A stretch of DNA of 64,000 nucleotides from Parascedosporium putredinis (GCA_949357655.1 CASHTG010000013.1:496001-560000); one strand, 5' to 3'; shown: positions 45,354-57,655, numbered from the stretch's first letter. Notes: generated from the sequence alone by a model not told the origin. Numbers and translations: made by a program.

Positions 45354-47320
45354 TTAGCCTATCAAATCATCTAACAGCCCGAATTGATCGAAGATAGTTG
45401 AGGACGTGCTTGTCCAATTCAAACTCCAATTGTCTTCCGTTGGGAACCCCACAAAGTTGTCCAAATCCACGGCATCAAAATCAAGTTGAGCCGCTGACAT
45501 GTCTGCTGCGGCACACTGGAAGGCGTAGCCCGCTTTCTCTGCTACTGAAGAGAATGCCGATAGACTCCTAGAGGCGGTCGGGCAACGCAAACCGTAGGAC
45601 TTTAATGTTGTCATACACTTCCCTAGACTCTCATCGAGTCTCTGCGTTCCTAATTTCTCCGCGATCTTGCCACTAAGTCGGGCTGCCAGCAACGATGCCC
45701 CCGCATTATAGCAAAACTGTACGTTATACCACCAAGGTGCGACCGAGGTTCCCTGCGCGTCTGCTTGTGACTGAAGAATAGAGATATCCGCCATCTCAGT
45801 AGCCGCTTCGATACACCGCGAAGCGCAATACCACGTCGTAGCCTCCTCTAGGTCCCGTTCTAGACTATAAGTTGACTTGATAATAGAGGATAGGCCAGGT
45901 CGTAAAAGAATCATGAGTACTTGGAGGTATCGTTGTCGAAGAAAGTGGGCCTGGCTTAAGGAGGGGCTGGGGGATAGGAGGCTCAAGTCGTTTGGCAACG
46001 CACGGGTCCATCGATCTAATTCCCTCTCTAGTCTTGAAATATGGCTTAGCATCTCCAGCCCCAGCGAACCTTTTGTCCCTTCTCCGTAAAGGGATGTTAA
46101 TATTTCGTGTAGGATATCAAACAGCTGATAAGAGTGAGTAAAAAGGCAGGTATTGGAAAAGAGGTTTGGTCAGTAGTGAATAGAGCGTAGGTTAACACTC
46201 CTCCCGCTCTCGCTGCCGAGAGAGATAGCGTTGGTGACCTCCCAAGGGTCATGGACAAGGTCCTGTCGATTGTGACGAGACAGCTCCAAACAATGGTCGC
46301 AAGATACTGGTCCCGCTCTGGCTGAATGTTCTTGACAGCTTCGGCGAGGTGAAGCCCGATTGACTGAGCCGCTCGTATGGCAAGCCCCACTATGACCCAG
46401 CATTGCCGTGGTTTCTCGGCACTCTGGAGATATTGCGCGCAGAGGACGAGGGCCTGGATGACTTGGAATGAGATGTCGCCAAATATGTCGAACTGCAGCA
46501 GCCTCTTGGCTCGCTCAAAATAGTCCGACCCGCCGCTGCCATGCGTACTACGTTCAGCTAAAGCGAAGACTAGATTCGCGAGGCAGTGGGTCATTCTACG
46601 TTTGCTTGGATGAGCAGAACCGTCATATATGGTAGCAAACTCTACCAAGAAGTTGTCCCAGCTAATAGCGGGATAAACCTGGTAATGAACATTCCGGTAG
46701 ATGTTGAGAAGATTGTCGGCATCTTGCCGTGGGGGCAGAACACAATCGGACGACATCCGGTAGCCGATAGGCGTGTGAACGGCGAGGTCGCCCAGCGTGA
46801 TGCTACGCGCGGGCCTAGGTGGCGGCTGAATGATTGTGTTTTGAAGTTCTCGGATGAAAACCCCGGTGGAGGACTGGCCCAGATGGACAGCCCCTGTCAA
46901 TTGCGGAGGACAATCCGGAGCTACTTGGGACTCGGTGTTTCCCTGCCAATCGTGGTCAAACAGGGAAGGCGACCTATCTTCTCCACTCGCTTGGGACGTT
47001 GTAGTGGCACCCCGTCCCGTCGACCCATTTGGAGTTGGCGGTAAAGGTTGTGCACGTTCTAAAACCTGAAGCTTCTTCTCCAGATCTTGAACGTACATCT
47101 GTCTCTGCCGGTCCCACGGGGCCAAGGAAACGGTATACCTGCATTCATCTCCGCGACGCGTGCAGGCACGGCAGACTACGAGTAGCGCATTAGTACTGTC
47201 AGCTTAAAAGGGAGCTTCTTGCTTGCCTGGATGACGCCCGTCGCATCGTACTTTCCTCGCCCGGCAATTCTCGCAGGCTATCGCCACCTTGCGCCGGTCT
47301 GATCTGTCTGGCGGAGCCAT
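45354..47320 (-). CDS. Zn2Cys6 transcription factor with fungal-specific TF domain
   Basis: A nuclear Gal4-type regulator. Exon 1 (47320-47227) and exon 2 (from 47175) together encode a C-x2-C-x6-C-x6-C-x2-C-x6-C cluster: CENCRARKVRC, then VCRACTRRGDEC. The cluster is split by a 51-nt intron with a GC donor (gcaagc) and a normal cgtag acceptor. A heptad-like linker (MYVQDLEKKLQVLERAQ) follows. The middle homology region runs from NIYRNVHYQVYPAISWDNF through FALAERSTHG, FGDISFQVIQALVLCAQYLQ and GLAIRAAQSIGLHL to SHISRLERELDRWTRALP. A frame break near 46155 (CC for CCC) separates the two long frames. Start: MAPPDRSDRRK. It is divergent from the M29/NicX-like gene and upstream of the transporter, so it is the likely local regulator. 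Confidence 0.9.
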
Positions 47321-47721
47321 AGTCGATACCAGAAACGTTGAGGAGGAACCACGCCCGTGGTTTAACGCAGGCCCGGGGACGTCCTATTCACTGCTCGGCA
47401 GGCAATTCCGGGAACAACCCGTTCGCTATTTCGGCAACAACGTAGCACGGGCCAGCTTCCTCGGTTACACTTAGTGGTTCGATGCGGGAAGCTTAAGCGT
47501 TGGGACGCGCTAAGCCAGTTCCGCTCTAGGGGTGCTGGTAGACCGACTCTGGCTCGGAAAGTCATCCGAGTTAGCGATCGCCAGACAGAGTATCATGGAA
47601 AGATATAAAATCGACAATTGTAGTTTTATTTATTATATTAGCTATGTAGTCTAGTAATCAATATATGCAGCGAGGCACTGTGAAAAATCATTTTCTTCTT
47701 CACTATCTGAGTCCATCTAAC
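47321..47721. promoter_or_regulatory. Bidirectional promoter with CGG-N8-CCG palindrome
   Basis: A 401-bp divergent intergenic region between the regulator and the enzyme gene. It holds a perfect inverted repeat at 47553-47570, ctcgg-aaagtcat-ccgag, that is CGG-N8-CCG with flanking T/A matches. This is the classic form of site bound by dimeric Zn2Cys6 proteins. A second CGG-N9-CCG lies at 47396-47410. A TATA-like tataaaa at 47604-47610 is about 110 bp before the enzyme ATG. I infer binding by the adjacent regulator. Confidence 0.6.
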
Positions 47722-49273
47722 ATGCCCGAAATCGAAGGATATTATAAGAATGATCCGGAAGGCATCACTTACATCGAAGACTGGGATACCAGCGCACGAA
47801 ACTGGATTCCTATGACCAAGGAGGAGACGGCAAAAGTCCAAAGATTAGACCTGCCATCGCCACGATGTCCTAACATCCCCGCCGTTCAGGATATCGAAGA
47901 GCTTCTCCCCTCCCTCGACTCAGTCGCTCAACGGCCTTATTCGGGAGGTCTATGGCCGGCATGGGACCTGAAGAAGGGCGAAAAGGTCTTGATCAAAATG
48001 TCTAACTGGCACCACCCGATGGTGATTGATGCCGTCCGAAAGATCATGGAAAAATACGAAACGGATTTCCACATCGACATCGAGGAAAAAGGTCCGCCCC
48101 CTCAGTGGCAGGGCCACGACGAAGCGGAATATTACCTATTCCGAACTAAGGAGCTCGCCGAGTGGATTGACTCGTGGGAGGTCATGGACAGGGAAGGCAA
48201 GTGGGACAAAGTCATCCAAGGCTACGGCGGACCCATCCTCCGGGAGCGCAAGATCAAGATACAGCGGATGCCGTTCATCGTCCCAGAGGCTGTTGTCTCA
48301 CAGGCCCACCAGCTACCCGCCGAGGTCCTCGTGGCCATCGACGAGTGGGTTTGGAAGAGGGTTCGAGCTTGCAAACGGGTGCATATCACCGACCCCGAAG
48401 GCACGGATCTACGCTACACGAATCACGACGCTTACTGGCACGACAACAGGGAGGTGTACCGCAGGGACCACGTGGAGAAACACTACTCCGCTAACATCCC
48501 GTACGGAGAAACGTACCTGCCTGGCCACATCTGGGGTCGACCCCCTTCATGATCCCGCAGGAGGATGGAGAAGGCGTCATTAAGGGTACCATGAACCACA
48601 TCGCGCCATATCCGCGCATGGAGATGACAATCAAGAACTCTGTCATCACTGACATCAAGGGTGGCGGCATCTTTGGCGAGAAGCTTCGTCGGCTCGCCGA
48701 AAAGACGAGCGACACGCAGTATTCAGGTTTCAACCAGCCGGGCATCATGCAGTGGTGGGAGGCTTCGATCGGCACCTCGCCCAAGATCCACCGACCACGC
48801 GAGAATTACGCCAACGGGTTCAACTGCGGGCTGTACGAGCGCATGCGTGCGGGCATCATTCACATTGGGTTCGGCACTATCATCTCCGCCGACACTGAGC
48901 GCGCCGATGCTAAAGCCGGCAAACTTGTCGGGCACTGGCACGTCCACTTGTACTTCCCGACTTACGTGGCAGAGGATGTCAACGGGAGGACATCAAGATC
49001 ATCGAGCACGGGCGTCTAAAAGCACTCGATGATCCTGAAGTCCGCACGATAGCAGCTAAATATGGCAACCCGGACGAAATGCTAAGAGAAGACTGGATCC
49101 CAGCGATCCCGGGAATCAACATGGCAGGAGATTACAATGAGCACTACGCCGAGGATCCCTACAAGTACACGATGATGGAGCTGGACTTGTGCCGCAATTA
49201 TCATCCGCTTTTCCAGAAGATGGTGGCCGGGGGACGGAGCGCTGCGACGAACGGGACCTGTTGCTCTTCATAA
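47722..49273 (+). CDS. Putative metalloenzyme, M29 aminopeptidase/NicX-like
   Basis: An uninterrupted gene of about 517 aa with no evident intron. It breaks only at a C5 run (48541-48545) and a G3 run (48984-48986); one base in each joins the frames (GRPPFMIPQEDGEG and NGEDIKIIEHGRL). The C-terminal half has MEMTIKNSVITDIKGGGIFG, a Gly-rich segment, PRENYANGFNCGLYERM, AGIIHIGFG and the His-rich GHWHVHLYFPT, compatible with metal ligands. The overall layout reminds me of the peptidase M29 superfamily, which also contains 2,5-dihydroxypyridine dioxygenase NicX; this assignment is tentative. The start is placed at MPEIEGYYKND rather than the in-frame ATG at 47665. Gene context (Dal5/Tna1-type permease plus dedicated regulator) favours breakdown of a small imported compound. 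Confidence 0.6.
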
Positions 49274-50184
49274 CAATACGCGATAACCGATTTAATACGT
49301 TTTATATATCTATAGATATAATGAAGTGTTTATTCGTTATGACTTTATTTTTAGAACTAGTAGGTAGAGGCTCTATAGGGGGTCTATTTATAAGGAAAGA
49401 GAAGACTAGTTTTAAGTAAACTCATTTTAGACATTGTTATAGTATTATAATCAGTAGAGAAATAGGTAAAAATAAATATAAAAGGTATTAATAAAAATTT
49501 ACTTAGTTTCTATGTTTCTACGCTTTCCTATTTCTTTCCTTCGTCTATAGCGAAATATACCCTCCTTAGATATCTTATATAATCGCTGTCACATTTTTAT
49601 CTATATACACCTATATCCGTCATTTTAATCTACAAAATAGTAAATCCTAACGAGAACGCCTATAAAGAATAGCTCTCTAAGAGAACCAAGCTGCAAATAC
49701 GAATAGAGTATTTACCTCTCAGTTATGTCTATGTAATCCCGTCCTAATCGAGTATATATCTCTTCATCTTCTAGTACCGCGAGTAAAACAGTTCACCCTA
49801 CTAGAACTTCGAAGCGTGAGGGGCTGAATATCAAAGGTGGGCAACCTCGCATCTTATATTCTTAAGTGGTGTGTCACAATCGGGCTGCGGATCGTTGCTC
49901 TATCTAATTAGAGGGGCTCCCGATAGTTCCGCCGAAATTTGCTAGGGAGAGACGCATATGCAGCCCATAGGGTTGCCGATGGTGCTTGATAGTTAGGCTG
50001 CCCCTAAGGTATATCTAGGGCCTCAGTCTCGCTTTGCTCGAAAGTGAACCGGCCTATGACGTTATATTCACCTGAAAATGGAGGCCAACAGAGTGGAAAT
50101 AGCTAGAATCACTAATCGTTTAGTCCATACCAAGGTACATTCGTAACCAATGGATACGAATCAGGAAAGCCATAGCCAGGGCCC

Positions 50185-50439
50185 TTGGTGCGGCTGGCCA
50201 ATGGCGCAACGCGAACCTCAACCCCCGGGCCCCAGGCCCCTGCCATGTTCGAGACGGACTTGGTTAAGCAGGCCGGCTCGAAGGCTCAGACGCACCACTA
50301 TAGCAAGGATGCCGTCGCTGCCGCTAAGGAGATAAAAGAGTTGTTTACGGTGGAGGGCAAGAACCACTTCGATCTGTACGATGATCTGACGGAGACAGCA
50401 CCTAAGTTGGTCAGCGTCTTCGGGAAGGCCTTAGCTTGA
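50185..50439 (+). pseudogene. C-terminal relic of an alpha/beta-hydrolase
   Basis: The frame ends FETDLVKQAGSKAQTHHY, AAKEIKELFTVEGKNHFDLYD, TAPKLVSVFGKALA and stop. The EGKNHFDLYD segment fits the loop holding the catalytic His in hydrolases of the dienelactone/X-Pro-peptidase type. No nucleophile elbow is found upstream, where the sequence becomes AT-rich, so only the last exon survives. Confidence 0.5.
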
Positions 50440-51300
50440 GGAGTAGAGATCTTTTTAGTCTTCTTAATAGACTCTAGGACTACGGTAGTCTAACCCTACA
50501 ACTGGACTATCTCACTGATTAGATGTGTCTATAGATATCTGATTGCTATTGAAATTGAAGCTATGGCTAGTTCCCAAGACGTACCTAGCCTAGCACGTCA
50601 TCGTCGCTCCCAGCTATCTGCTAGCGACCTTATAATGTCGGCTATTATTAGCGACCCTGACCTAGCAGCTGTCGATGAGGCTTCCTAGGCTAATTACGCC
50701 TCTCTATAGCCAGTTTTTAAAGTACTAGTTCTCTTCTAGAGTCTCTGCCACCATAGAGTGTCGTTGTGATATCGGTGTCAGCTAGGCTAGACTGAAGGCT
50801 CTCTCTTAGTCTACTGATATATTTGAGATCGCTAGGATATCCACAGGTGGCGAAGTGCTAGGATGATTGAACGTTGTGTTGTCTATAACCCGAGAGGGTC
50901 GCTAACGTCTTGAAGCTATGATGGGCTGATCGCGAGATAGCAATCTAGCCCGGGTTCAACCTAGTTGCTGACTGGTCACGTCGTACGAACCCAGCCGTCA
51001 AATTGACTGGAATCTGGTCCTAGTAGTAGCGTTGGATTCACGCCTCGAGGTGTGCTTAGCCGAGACAGGTGAGGAGAAAACATGAACGTGGACGAAAACC
51101 AACCACCAAAAGTCTATCATGGTGGTTATACGGTTACGTGCTGTTCGTATTGAGTTGCCGATCAACGGTTGAGCATTCGTTCTTGATGCTATAGAGGCGC
51201 GACCCAGGATTCGCATCTCTAGCACGTCCCTCGCCTATCGAGGTTTTTATTTTCTAGATGCTCCCCGTATATTACTTAGTGAGCCGCCCCCCCTTATCAT

Positions 51301-51397
51301 CTATTCTATAATAAATAAACTCTATATAGAGTTTAGTTTATTTAAATTATATAGTACTACATCTCCTTTCAAAAGAATATAGGGGTAGAGTTTACCA
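51301..51397 (+). repeat. Dispersed copy of AT-rich palindromic repeat
   Basis: Shares ctattctataata, the palindromic aaactctatatagagttta core, ttatttaaattatatagtact and ataggggtagagttta with the two direct-repeat copies at 62557-63064, with scattered transition-like differences and small insertions. A MITE-like or RIP-mutated element is plausible. Confidence 0.75.
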
Positions 51398-52866
51398 TTT
51401 TTAGCTACCAACTAGTCGACGTAAGTTCCCTTCCTAGCAACCTTCTACAGCAGCCCAGGTCCGAATTTTCGCTGAAACTTTTATTCTCTCCTGCTTAGCC
51501 TTTAGTATCCTAGCGCCGGCCTGATTATCTAGCGAGTAGTATCTTTGATCAAGCTAGAATAATTTCTAAATTAACATGCCATGGTCTCGTTGCAAAAAGT
51601 TTGATCTCATTCCCTTGGCCCCAAGTGTAAACCCATACCAACACAGAGAAGAATCGCCACCACCGTGCTAAAGCATTCCGCTGTTATACCTAGACTCCAA
51701 CTATTGACTTCATCAGCATTCCTTATTCCTACGTTTTATACTGGTTAATCTGTTAGGCTAATTGATATAAGATTTACCCTGACATCGGCGATATGCGGCG
51801 TGGAACCGCACTGCTCTCAGCCCAGCGATCCGTTTGTCTCTTCCGCTCCTAATCCTCGCAAGGCCACTTGTAAATTCAGTTTCCATGTAATGCTGACATG
51901 TGTGGGCAATGTGGACATGTTAGTCGGATAGTGGCTCTATGTCACCAACAGCGATGATAAGAGTCGTGTTAGGTTGATGAACCAATCAAAGAAGAAAACG
52001 AAAATAGGGCAATAGACGCTATCTAGCTCTCACTGCAATGATCTAATATTATGACACAGCCACCGGAAGTACGAAGGAGCAACACCTGAATACTTAGGCC
52101 GGGCGCATGGGCCAATCGCATCGCGAGATTAGTACCGACAGACTGGGTGGGCCGAGCCGGGTGTGTGATCGGACCTTACTCATAGTGTCCGCGTAACATG
52201 ATCCTCTACCGAGGTAGAGACCGAACATTCGACTACGTTAACTACACCAATTTCTCCAACTTCTCTAGTGTAGAGTACATAACCCTTATCACAGTATGCA
52301 ATCAATGACTATCTGTTGGTTGCTAAGCGAGATATTCGGTGTTATTATTAGCATCAGGGAAGTGAAAAGTAGAGGAGGGAAACTAGAGATTGCTATATGA
52401 TATCATTTATATATAGTGAGGGGAAATGGGATGTCCGACTTCGGTAGAATGAGCCCTAATGTACTTTGCATGACCTATGCGATTACTCAGAGTCAATCAA
52501 TATAGCGAAGAAATAAGGCCGTGATTGAATCTCGCTTGATCCTGACGCGGGGACAGGCATCACTCTATCCTCTCCCCTCCCCTCCCCTCCCCCTCGATAT
52601 AGACATTAGAGAAATCTATAATCTATAGTTTATAGCAGCAGCCTATTAGGTATTTCCAGGCAGATAGTACTAAATATAATATAACGTCATAGTATTAGGC
52701 TGTTAGTAGAATATGTAGAGGGCCTAGTTTGCATGGGCTATAGATAGCCTCTTTCCCCGATCTACTTTCTCACTAATCTGAGTGGCCTACTACCCGAAAG
52801 ATCGCAACATCGCCGGCACCAATTGCACCGATCATAGCACCGCAGAAACTGAGCCAAACTCTTACA

Positions 52867-55220
52867 ATGTCACACAAACTACCGCAGCCTCTTCCCTTAG
52901 TTCCACGGCTAGATCAAATTGTTCTAATTGCAGAAGAGGGTATCTCCAAAATTCGATGCGTCAGACAACGGATTTTACAGACCATTACACCGGATACTGC
53001 GACCTTTTCTAATGTCATACGGCCACGGGCTGAACTATGGAATGTGATCCAGGCTGAGCAGGGTATGCTGTGGGTCCTTGGCTACGCGTCTCCCGACGAT
53101 GAGGTGCATAACGAAATCGACAAGGTGCGAGAATTGATGAGGAGGGTGAATTCAGAGTGGATGTCAGAAGCCCCATTCTTCCAGCTTCTAAAGCCTGCGA
53201 CGGAGAAGAATGAACTTCTTGATACTGAAGATCAGTTATGGCTGAAAGAGGACCTGTTGAACCACACTCGTTGTGGGCATGGGATCCTTTCCCAGGAGCA
53301 GATTGGGCATTACCTTAAGCTTCAAAATGAGATTGACATGATGCGGTCGAAATATGCCAAAAACCTAAGGACTGAGGACAGCGGTATATGGTTCAACGTT
53401 GAAGATCTCGATGGCGTTCCGAGCATACACCTTGAATCTTGGAAGGCTAACGAAGAATTTCTTGGAAAGAAATTTGTCCCGTTTGCTAATGGTGGCACAA
53501 AACTTGTTCTCACCTACGCCAATAATAGCAAAACCAGAAAGCGAATGTATCTAGCTGATGAAAAGAAGGTACCAGAGAACGTTCAACTCTTCCAGGATGT
53601 TATAATTCAGCGTGATACTCAAGCTCGAAAGCTAGGTTATACTAGCCATACCGCCTTCAGGGTTGAACGTCGGGCGGCGAAGTCTGTTGATTGGGTCCAG
53701 ACGTTCTTATACAAACTTCAAGAGGATCTTGCTCTCCATGGGACTGAAGAGCTGGATCTTCTTAAAAGTCGACGAAGGAAACATCTCCAAAACCAAGGAA
53801 TAACTTTAGAGAATGACGATAAATTCCAACCCTGGGATCTGAAGTTTTACCAACGTTTAGCTGAGGAGGAGCTTGACATCGACCGCTATAAGATTTCCGA
53901 GTTCTTTCCCCTTGAGTATACAGCCCCAGCGATGCTAGAACTTTTGCAGAGCTCCTTAATCTCCATTTTTCTCCAATTTCACAGGACCAGCTCGACAGTA
54001 CGCTCATCTGGCATGAGAATGTACAAGTTTGGTCTGTGTGGGAGAAGAGTAAGGAATCGAACTTTGTCGGTTACCTTTACTTTGATCTCATTTGGCGAGA
54101 GAATAAGTACCAAGGCTGCCAGAACGTCACTATCGAGAATGTATGTGTATCTTTGATTATCGAATTCAAGATTTAGTTTAAGCTTTATTAACGAGAATTA
54201 ATTACGTAGGGATATCTAGAACCGAACGGCACTAGGAAATTTCCTTCTACCATTTTAATGTGTTCTTTTCCATCTCCTATTATAGGCAGGGGTACACTTC
54301 TCAAGCACGAGGAAGTTGTTACTCTATTTCACGGTATGTGTCCCGATAAAACCTAGATGCTGAACAGTAGAAGCAGCTAATACTATCAAAAAGAGCTTGG
54401 TCATGGCATTCATAACTTACTCTCAAGGACTAAACATGCTCAATTCCATGGGACGAGTCTGCCTCCTGACTTCGTGGAGATGCCAAGCGTCATGCTTGAG
54501 AACTGGTGTTGGATGAAAGATGTTCTTCAAAGGTTAAGCTGTCATTTCTCCAAGCTAAACCCCCAAGCACTAGAGCACTGGCGCGATAAGCACCCTAATG
54601 ATGAAGATCCGCCAAGTCAGATTCCTGATCATTTACTCGAGAATCTTATTAAAGGACGCAAGCTCAATCTAACAATGTGGTACCTCCACCAACTGTAAGT
54701 CGCTAGTATCCTTATAGAACCGAACTAGTAGCTAATATGACAGTGCGATTTTAGAGTTATTTCAATTTTCGATATGACTGTCCACAGTCCTATGACACAC
54801 TACGAGATTGAAAATCTAGATATCAAAGAGCTCTGGTATGACCTCCGAGAGCGGATCGAGGGGTTAGATATGAGTGAATCGAGATTAGAAGGACATGAAC
54901 ATGCCACTTTTGGTCATCTTCTAGCAGGGTATGACGCAGGATACTATGGATATTTAACGTAAGACACTAACTAGACCTCTCCTAATCTATCATATCCTTT
55001 GCACTCTATACTGACAATAACAGTGCCCATGTTTGGGCTATTGATGTGTTTCGGTTTGTGTTTGCGAATGACCCCATAACCGGGACGCTTGGGAGAGATA
55101 CCGTCGGGGTATTCTCGAGCATGGAGGGGCTTATGGCGATGAGCTTAAGATGCTGGCTGACTTCCTCGGTCGACCCCCAACTCTAATGCCCTTGTTGATT
55201 ATTTACAAAGTAGTCTATAA
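52867..55220 (+). CDS. M3 zinc metallopeptidase (thimet oligopeptidase/saccharolysin-like)
   Basis: A cytosolic oligopeptidase of about 689 aa. Exons 52867-54140, 54210-54333, 54394-54694, 54788-54958 and 55024-55220. The zinc motif HELGH is formed across an intron: FHE ends exon 2 and the Glu codon is completed by exon 3 (LGHGIHNLLSRT). Other family marks are IWHENVQVWSVWEKS, GYLYFDLIWRENKY, GTLLKHEEVVTLFH, LPPDFVEMPSVMLENW, FGHLLAGYDAGYYGYL and AHVWAIDVFRFVF. Frame breaks lie in T4 at 53942-53945, G3 at 55082-55084 and C5 at 55174-55178; one base in each restores the family sequence to the TAA at 55218-55220. It degrades short peptides in the cytosol. It is a normal-looking gene between two AT-rich blocks. 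Confidence 0.92.
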
Positions 55221-56488
55221 GATCCTCCATTGCATTTCTTAGGGTCTTGGAGGTTGAGGAGCGTTATCTAAAGTATAGCCCTAGGTACCTCCTCAGTTTC
55301 TAGTGCCCTCTAGATGTTAGATGAAGCGTATGAATTGACTTCTCTTTAACCTGGACACTATGTTTAGATCCTTCTAAGGCAATTTAGGGCTTCATATTTA
55401 TTTAAATGGAAACTAAAGCCGTTTGTGAATACTAACTCTTTATAGTTATAACTATAGGAAACTTTTAATATAGTATTAGACGTGTTTTATAGTATCAATT
55501 TAGCTCCCTGAAAGCTAATAGGAAGTAAATGGACTTCATATCTAATATAATGTAGAATTCGGAAGACGTTTCATGCCGAGTCCATATCCGGATGGCGTTT
55601 ACCTTTACATCCAACCGGAGCGATCGAAGACCGATCATGTAAATATCTCACAAATATCATATATAAAAGGGGTAGGAATTTCTATATAGAAAACAGATCT
55701 ATTAGAAGGATCCGAACAGCGAATACGAACATTACGAACTGTTTAATATAAATGCACTATCTAGATATCTATAGTATAGTTCATAGCCTTGAGAGGATCT
55801 TAAAATACAACTAGCTTTATAGTGATTATATTTAGATATAGCTAGTCAAACTAAACCGTCTCCAGGCTCTAATTCAAGGTGCCCTAGCTTGACGGAATTA
55901 AGGGACTAATCTAAAATTAAGCCGAAAAGGTGCGGAGGCGGGCATGAGGAAGGACTCGGTTTCGGTGGAAATGGGCTGTGGGACCCCGGTTCCGCCCTCA
56001 GAGCTGATGCTCGCTCAACAGAACTAAATTTTAAAAGAACTCAGCTAATATAATATAATATAGATACTCATAGAGATAAAAATAGGAAAGATATACTCTT
56101 TCATAAGGGAACTGCTAATTAGAACTCAGTTCTAGCTGGGACGTACGTATATGTAAAGTCTGCTCTGCGGCCTTAAACCTTAACTTGAAGAGTTGTAAAA
56201 TCGTATTTATATCAACCACACTAGGTATCACTATGCTAACGCAGGATACCGTAAAGTGTCTACGGGGAGCTCTCCAAGTCCCTGGAAGCATGACGAATAT
56301 TCCTTATACAGTGCTAAGCCACTATAGGAACCGGAGCAAATACCTTCTCCAGGTTATTTCCCTCAAGCCCGGGCGCGTACCTGTGTAAGAGCTTTCTCAT
56401 AGTGTTTATAACACTGAAAGTTTATGTTAGATAGCACATAGTGTTTTCTATCATAGACTAGAGGTACTAACATTATACGGTGTCTGAG
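55221..56488. other. AT-rich spacer, no gene
   Basis: Low-GC sequence with frequent stops. The frame at 56185-56388 shows no domain. Confidence 0.5.
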
Positions 56489-57655
56489 ATTGCCCGGGTA
56501 TAACGAGCAGGCATGAAGGTCGAATCTCCTAAAGCGGAATTAGTTGAAGAATCCATCTATAGATTCCGGATGATTTGAATCACGGTGTGCCTTACAATCC
56601 ATACAGCGCACCCCGGTCCTTATAGTCCTCTACGGGTTCAGCCACGGGAAATGCTTAAAGTACTCATCAATGTAGGCCCTAGTCATTTTATGACACGGTG
56701 CCCACCAAGGCCCTAGTTCGTCTGCGGCCGAGGATACTCGTTAGTCCTAACCTGTTATGACACTAGCAAAAGCTCCGGGGCAGTTACATACACTCATTAT
56801 GAGCATATAGAGGTGTGGCATCAAATATCATCGGGAGTCCGGTGTTGACATCAATGGAGGCATTCCCGTCCCAGAGATCCCCATGCACGAGTGTTGGGGT
56901 CAATACGCGACCATCGCTCTGTAACGCCCAGAATAGGCGAGGAATGACTTTGGTCATGAGACCGTTACGAAGTCGCTTCATCTCTTCATCCGGCCGTGGG
57001 ACTTTTCTTCCATATCAAAGATTGCTTCTAGGCCCCTAGAACAGGTTTCTTCCCAGCTTTTTGTGACGGGAAAGAATTGTGGGTTCCGGCCACCGTAGGT
57101 CGTCGTAGGAAACCCAAATTCGCCCGTCTTAGAAACTCCTTTTCTATGAAGCTTAGCTACTAACTTTGGGAAGTCCGACAAACTGGGTATATCCTCCGAC
57201 ATTTCGCAATATCGGGACACGAAGAAGTAGGTATCATATGTATCCTTGTAGGAACCTCAGGCAAGGAGTTCCGCAACCATCTCCGGTACAACATTATACA
57301 GAGTTTTCATAGCTTCAAATTCGGCAAAACCCATATTCTTGCCATAATCGAATTGATAGACCTATTTTCAGACCTTGATGAAGAAGGGCGTTTCATTGCC
57401 CTCGACGTCTGTGACTTCAATTTTGGCGGTACGCGCCCAGTATGATGCACCACTAGGGCGTATCTCCCCGAATTCGGTTCCCGGAGGTAGCTCTATTAAA
57501 ATAAAAGGTTCGTAGTCCGCGCAGCATACACGGCGGCTTGCGACTAGGCAAAATGAGAAAGATGCTTTACTTACTTTCACGCACACCGGGATCAATATAA
57601 GTAATTACCTGCCCAGGCACAGCAATTTCCTGGTCCCATACTGACTTGTCCGTCA
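56489..57655 (-). pseudogene. Fructosamine/ketosamine-3-kinase-like, decayed
   Basis: Pieces of a fructosamine-kinase (FN3K) family protein, which phosphorylates sugars on glycated proteins. Read on the minus strand: an N-terminal exon, ELPPGTEFGEIRPSGASYW, ETPFFIK, NMGFAEFEAMKTLYNVVPEM, GSYKDTYDTYFFVSRYCEM, FPKLVAKLHRKGVSKTGEFG, the catalytic loop LVHGDLWDGN and the metal-binding FDATPLYAHNE, then DELGPWWAPCHKMTRAYIDEYF. In-frame stops occur where family members have other residues: TGA and TAG near 57360 and TGA before GSYKD, the last probably a TGG-to-TGA change. A G3 run at 56647-56649 is one base short. The final exon near 56489-56535 (FDLHACSLYPGNLRHR) needs another frame adjustment. 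Probably a true pseudogene. Confidence 0.8.

Larger units (their letters stand above)
49274..52866. other. AT-rich, gene-poor block
   Basis: A 3.6-kb stretch rich in TAA/TAG/ATA with stops in all frames, consistent with RIP-affected repeats. It contains one alpha/beta-hydrolase relic, one dispersed copy of the repeat found at 62.5-63.1 kb, and a CTCCC pyrimidine run at about 52567-52595. Confidence 0.55.

Noticed and set aside
44788..45357. 189-codon plus-strand open frame
   Set aside because: No domain, stop-poor by chance, and it would run into the 3' end of the Zn2Cys6 gene.
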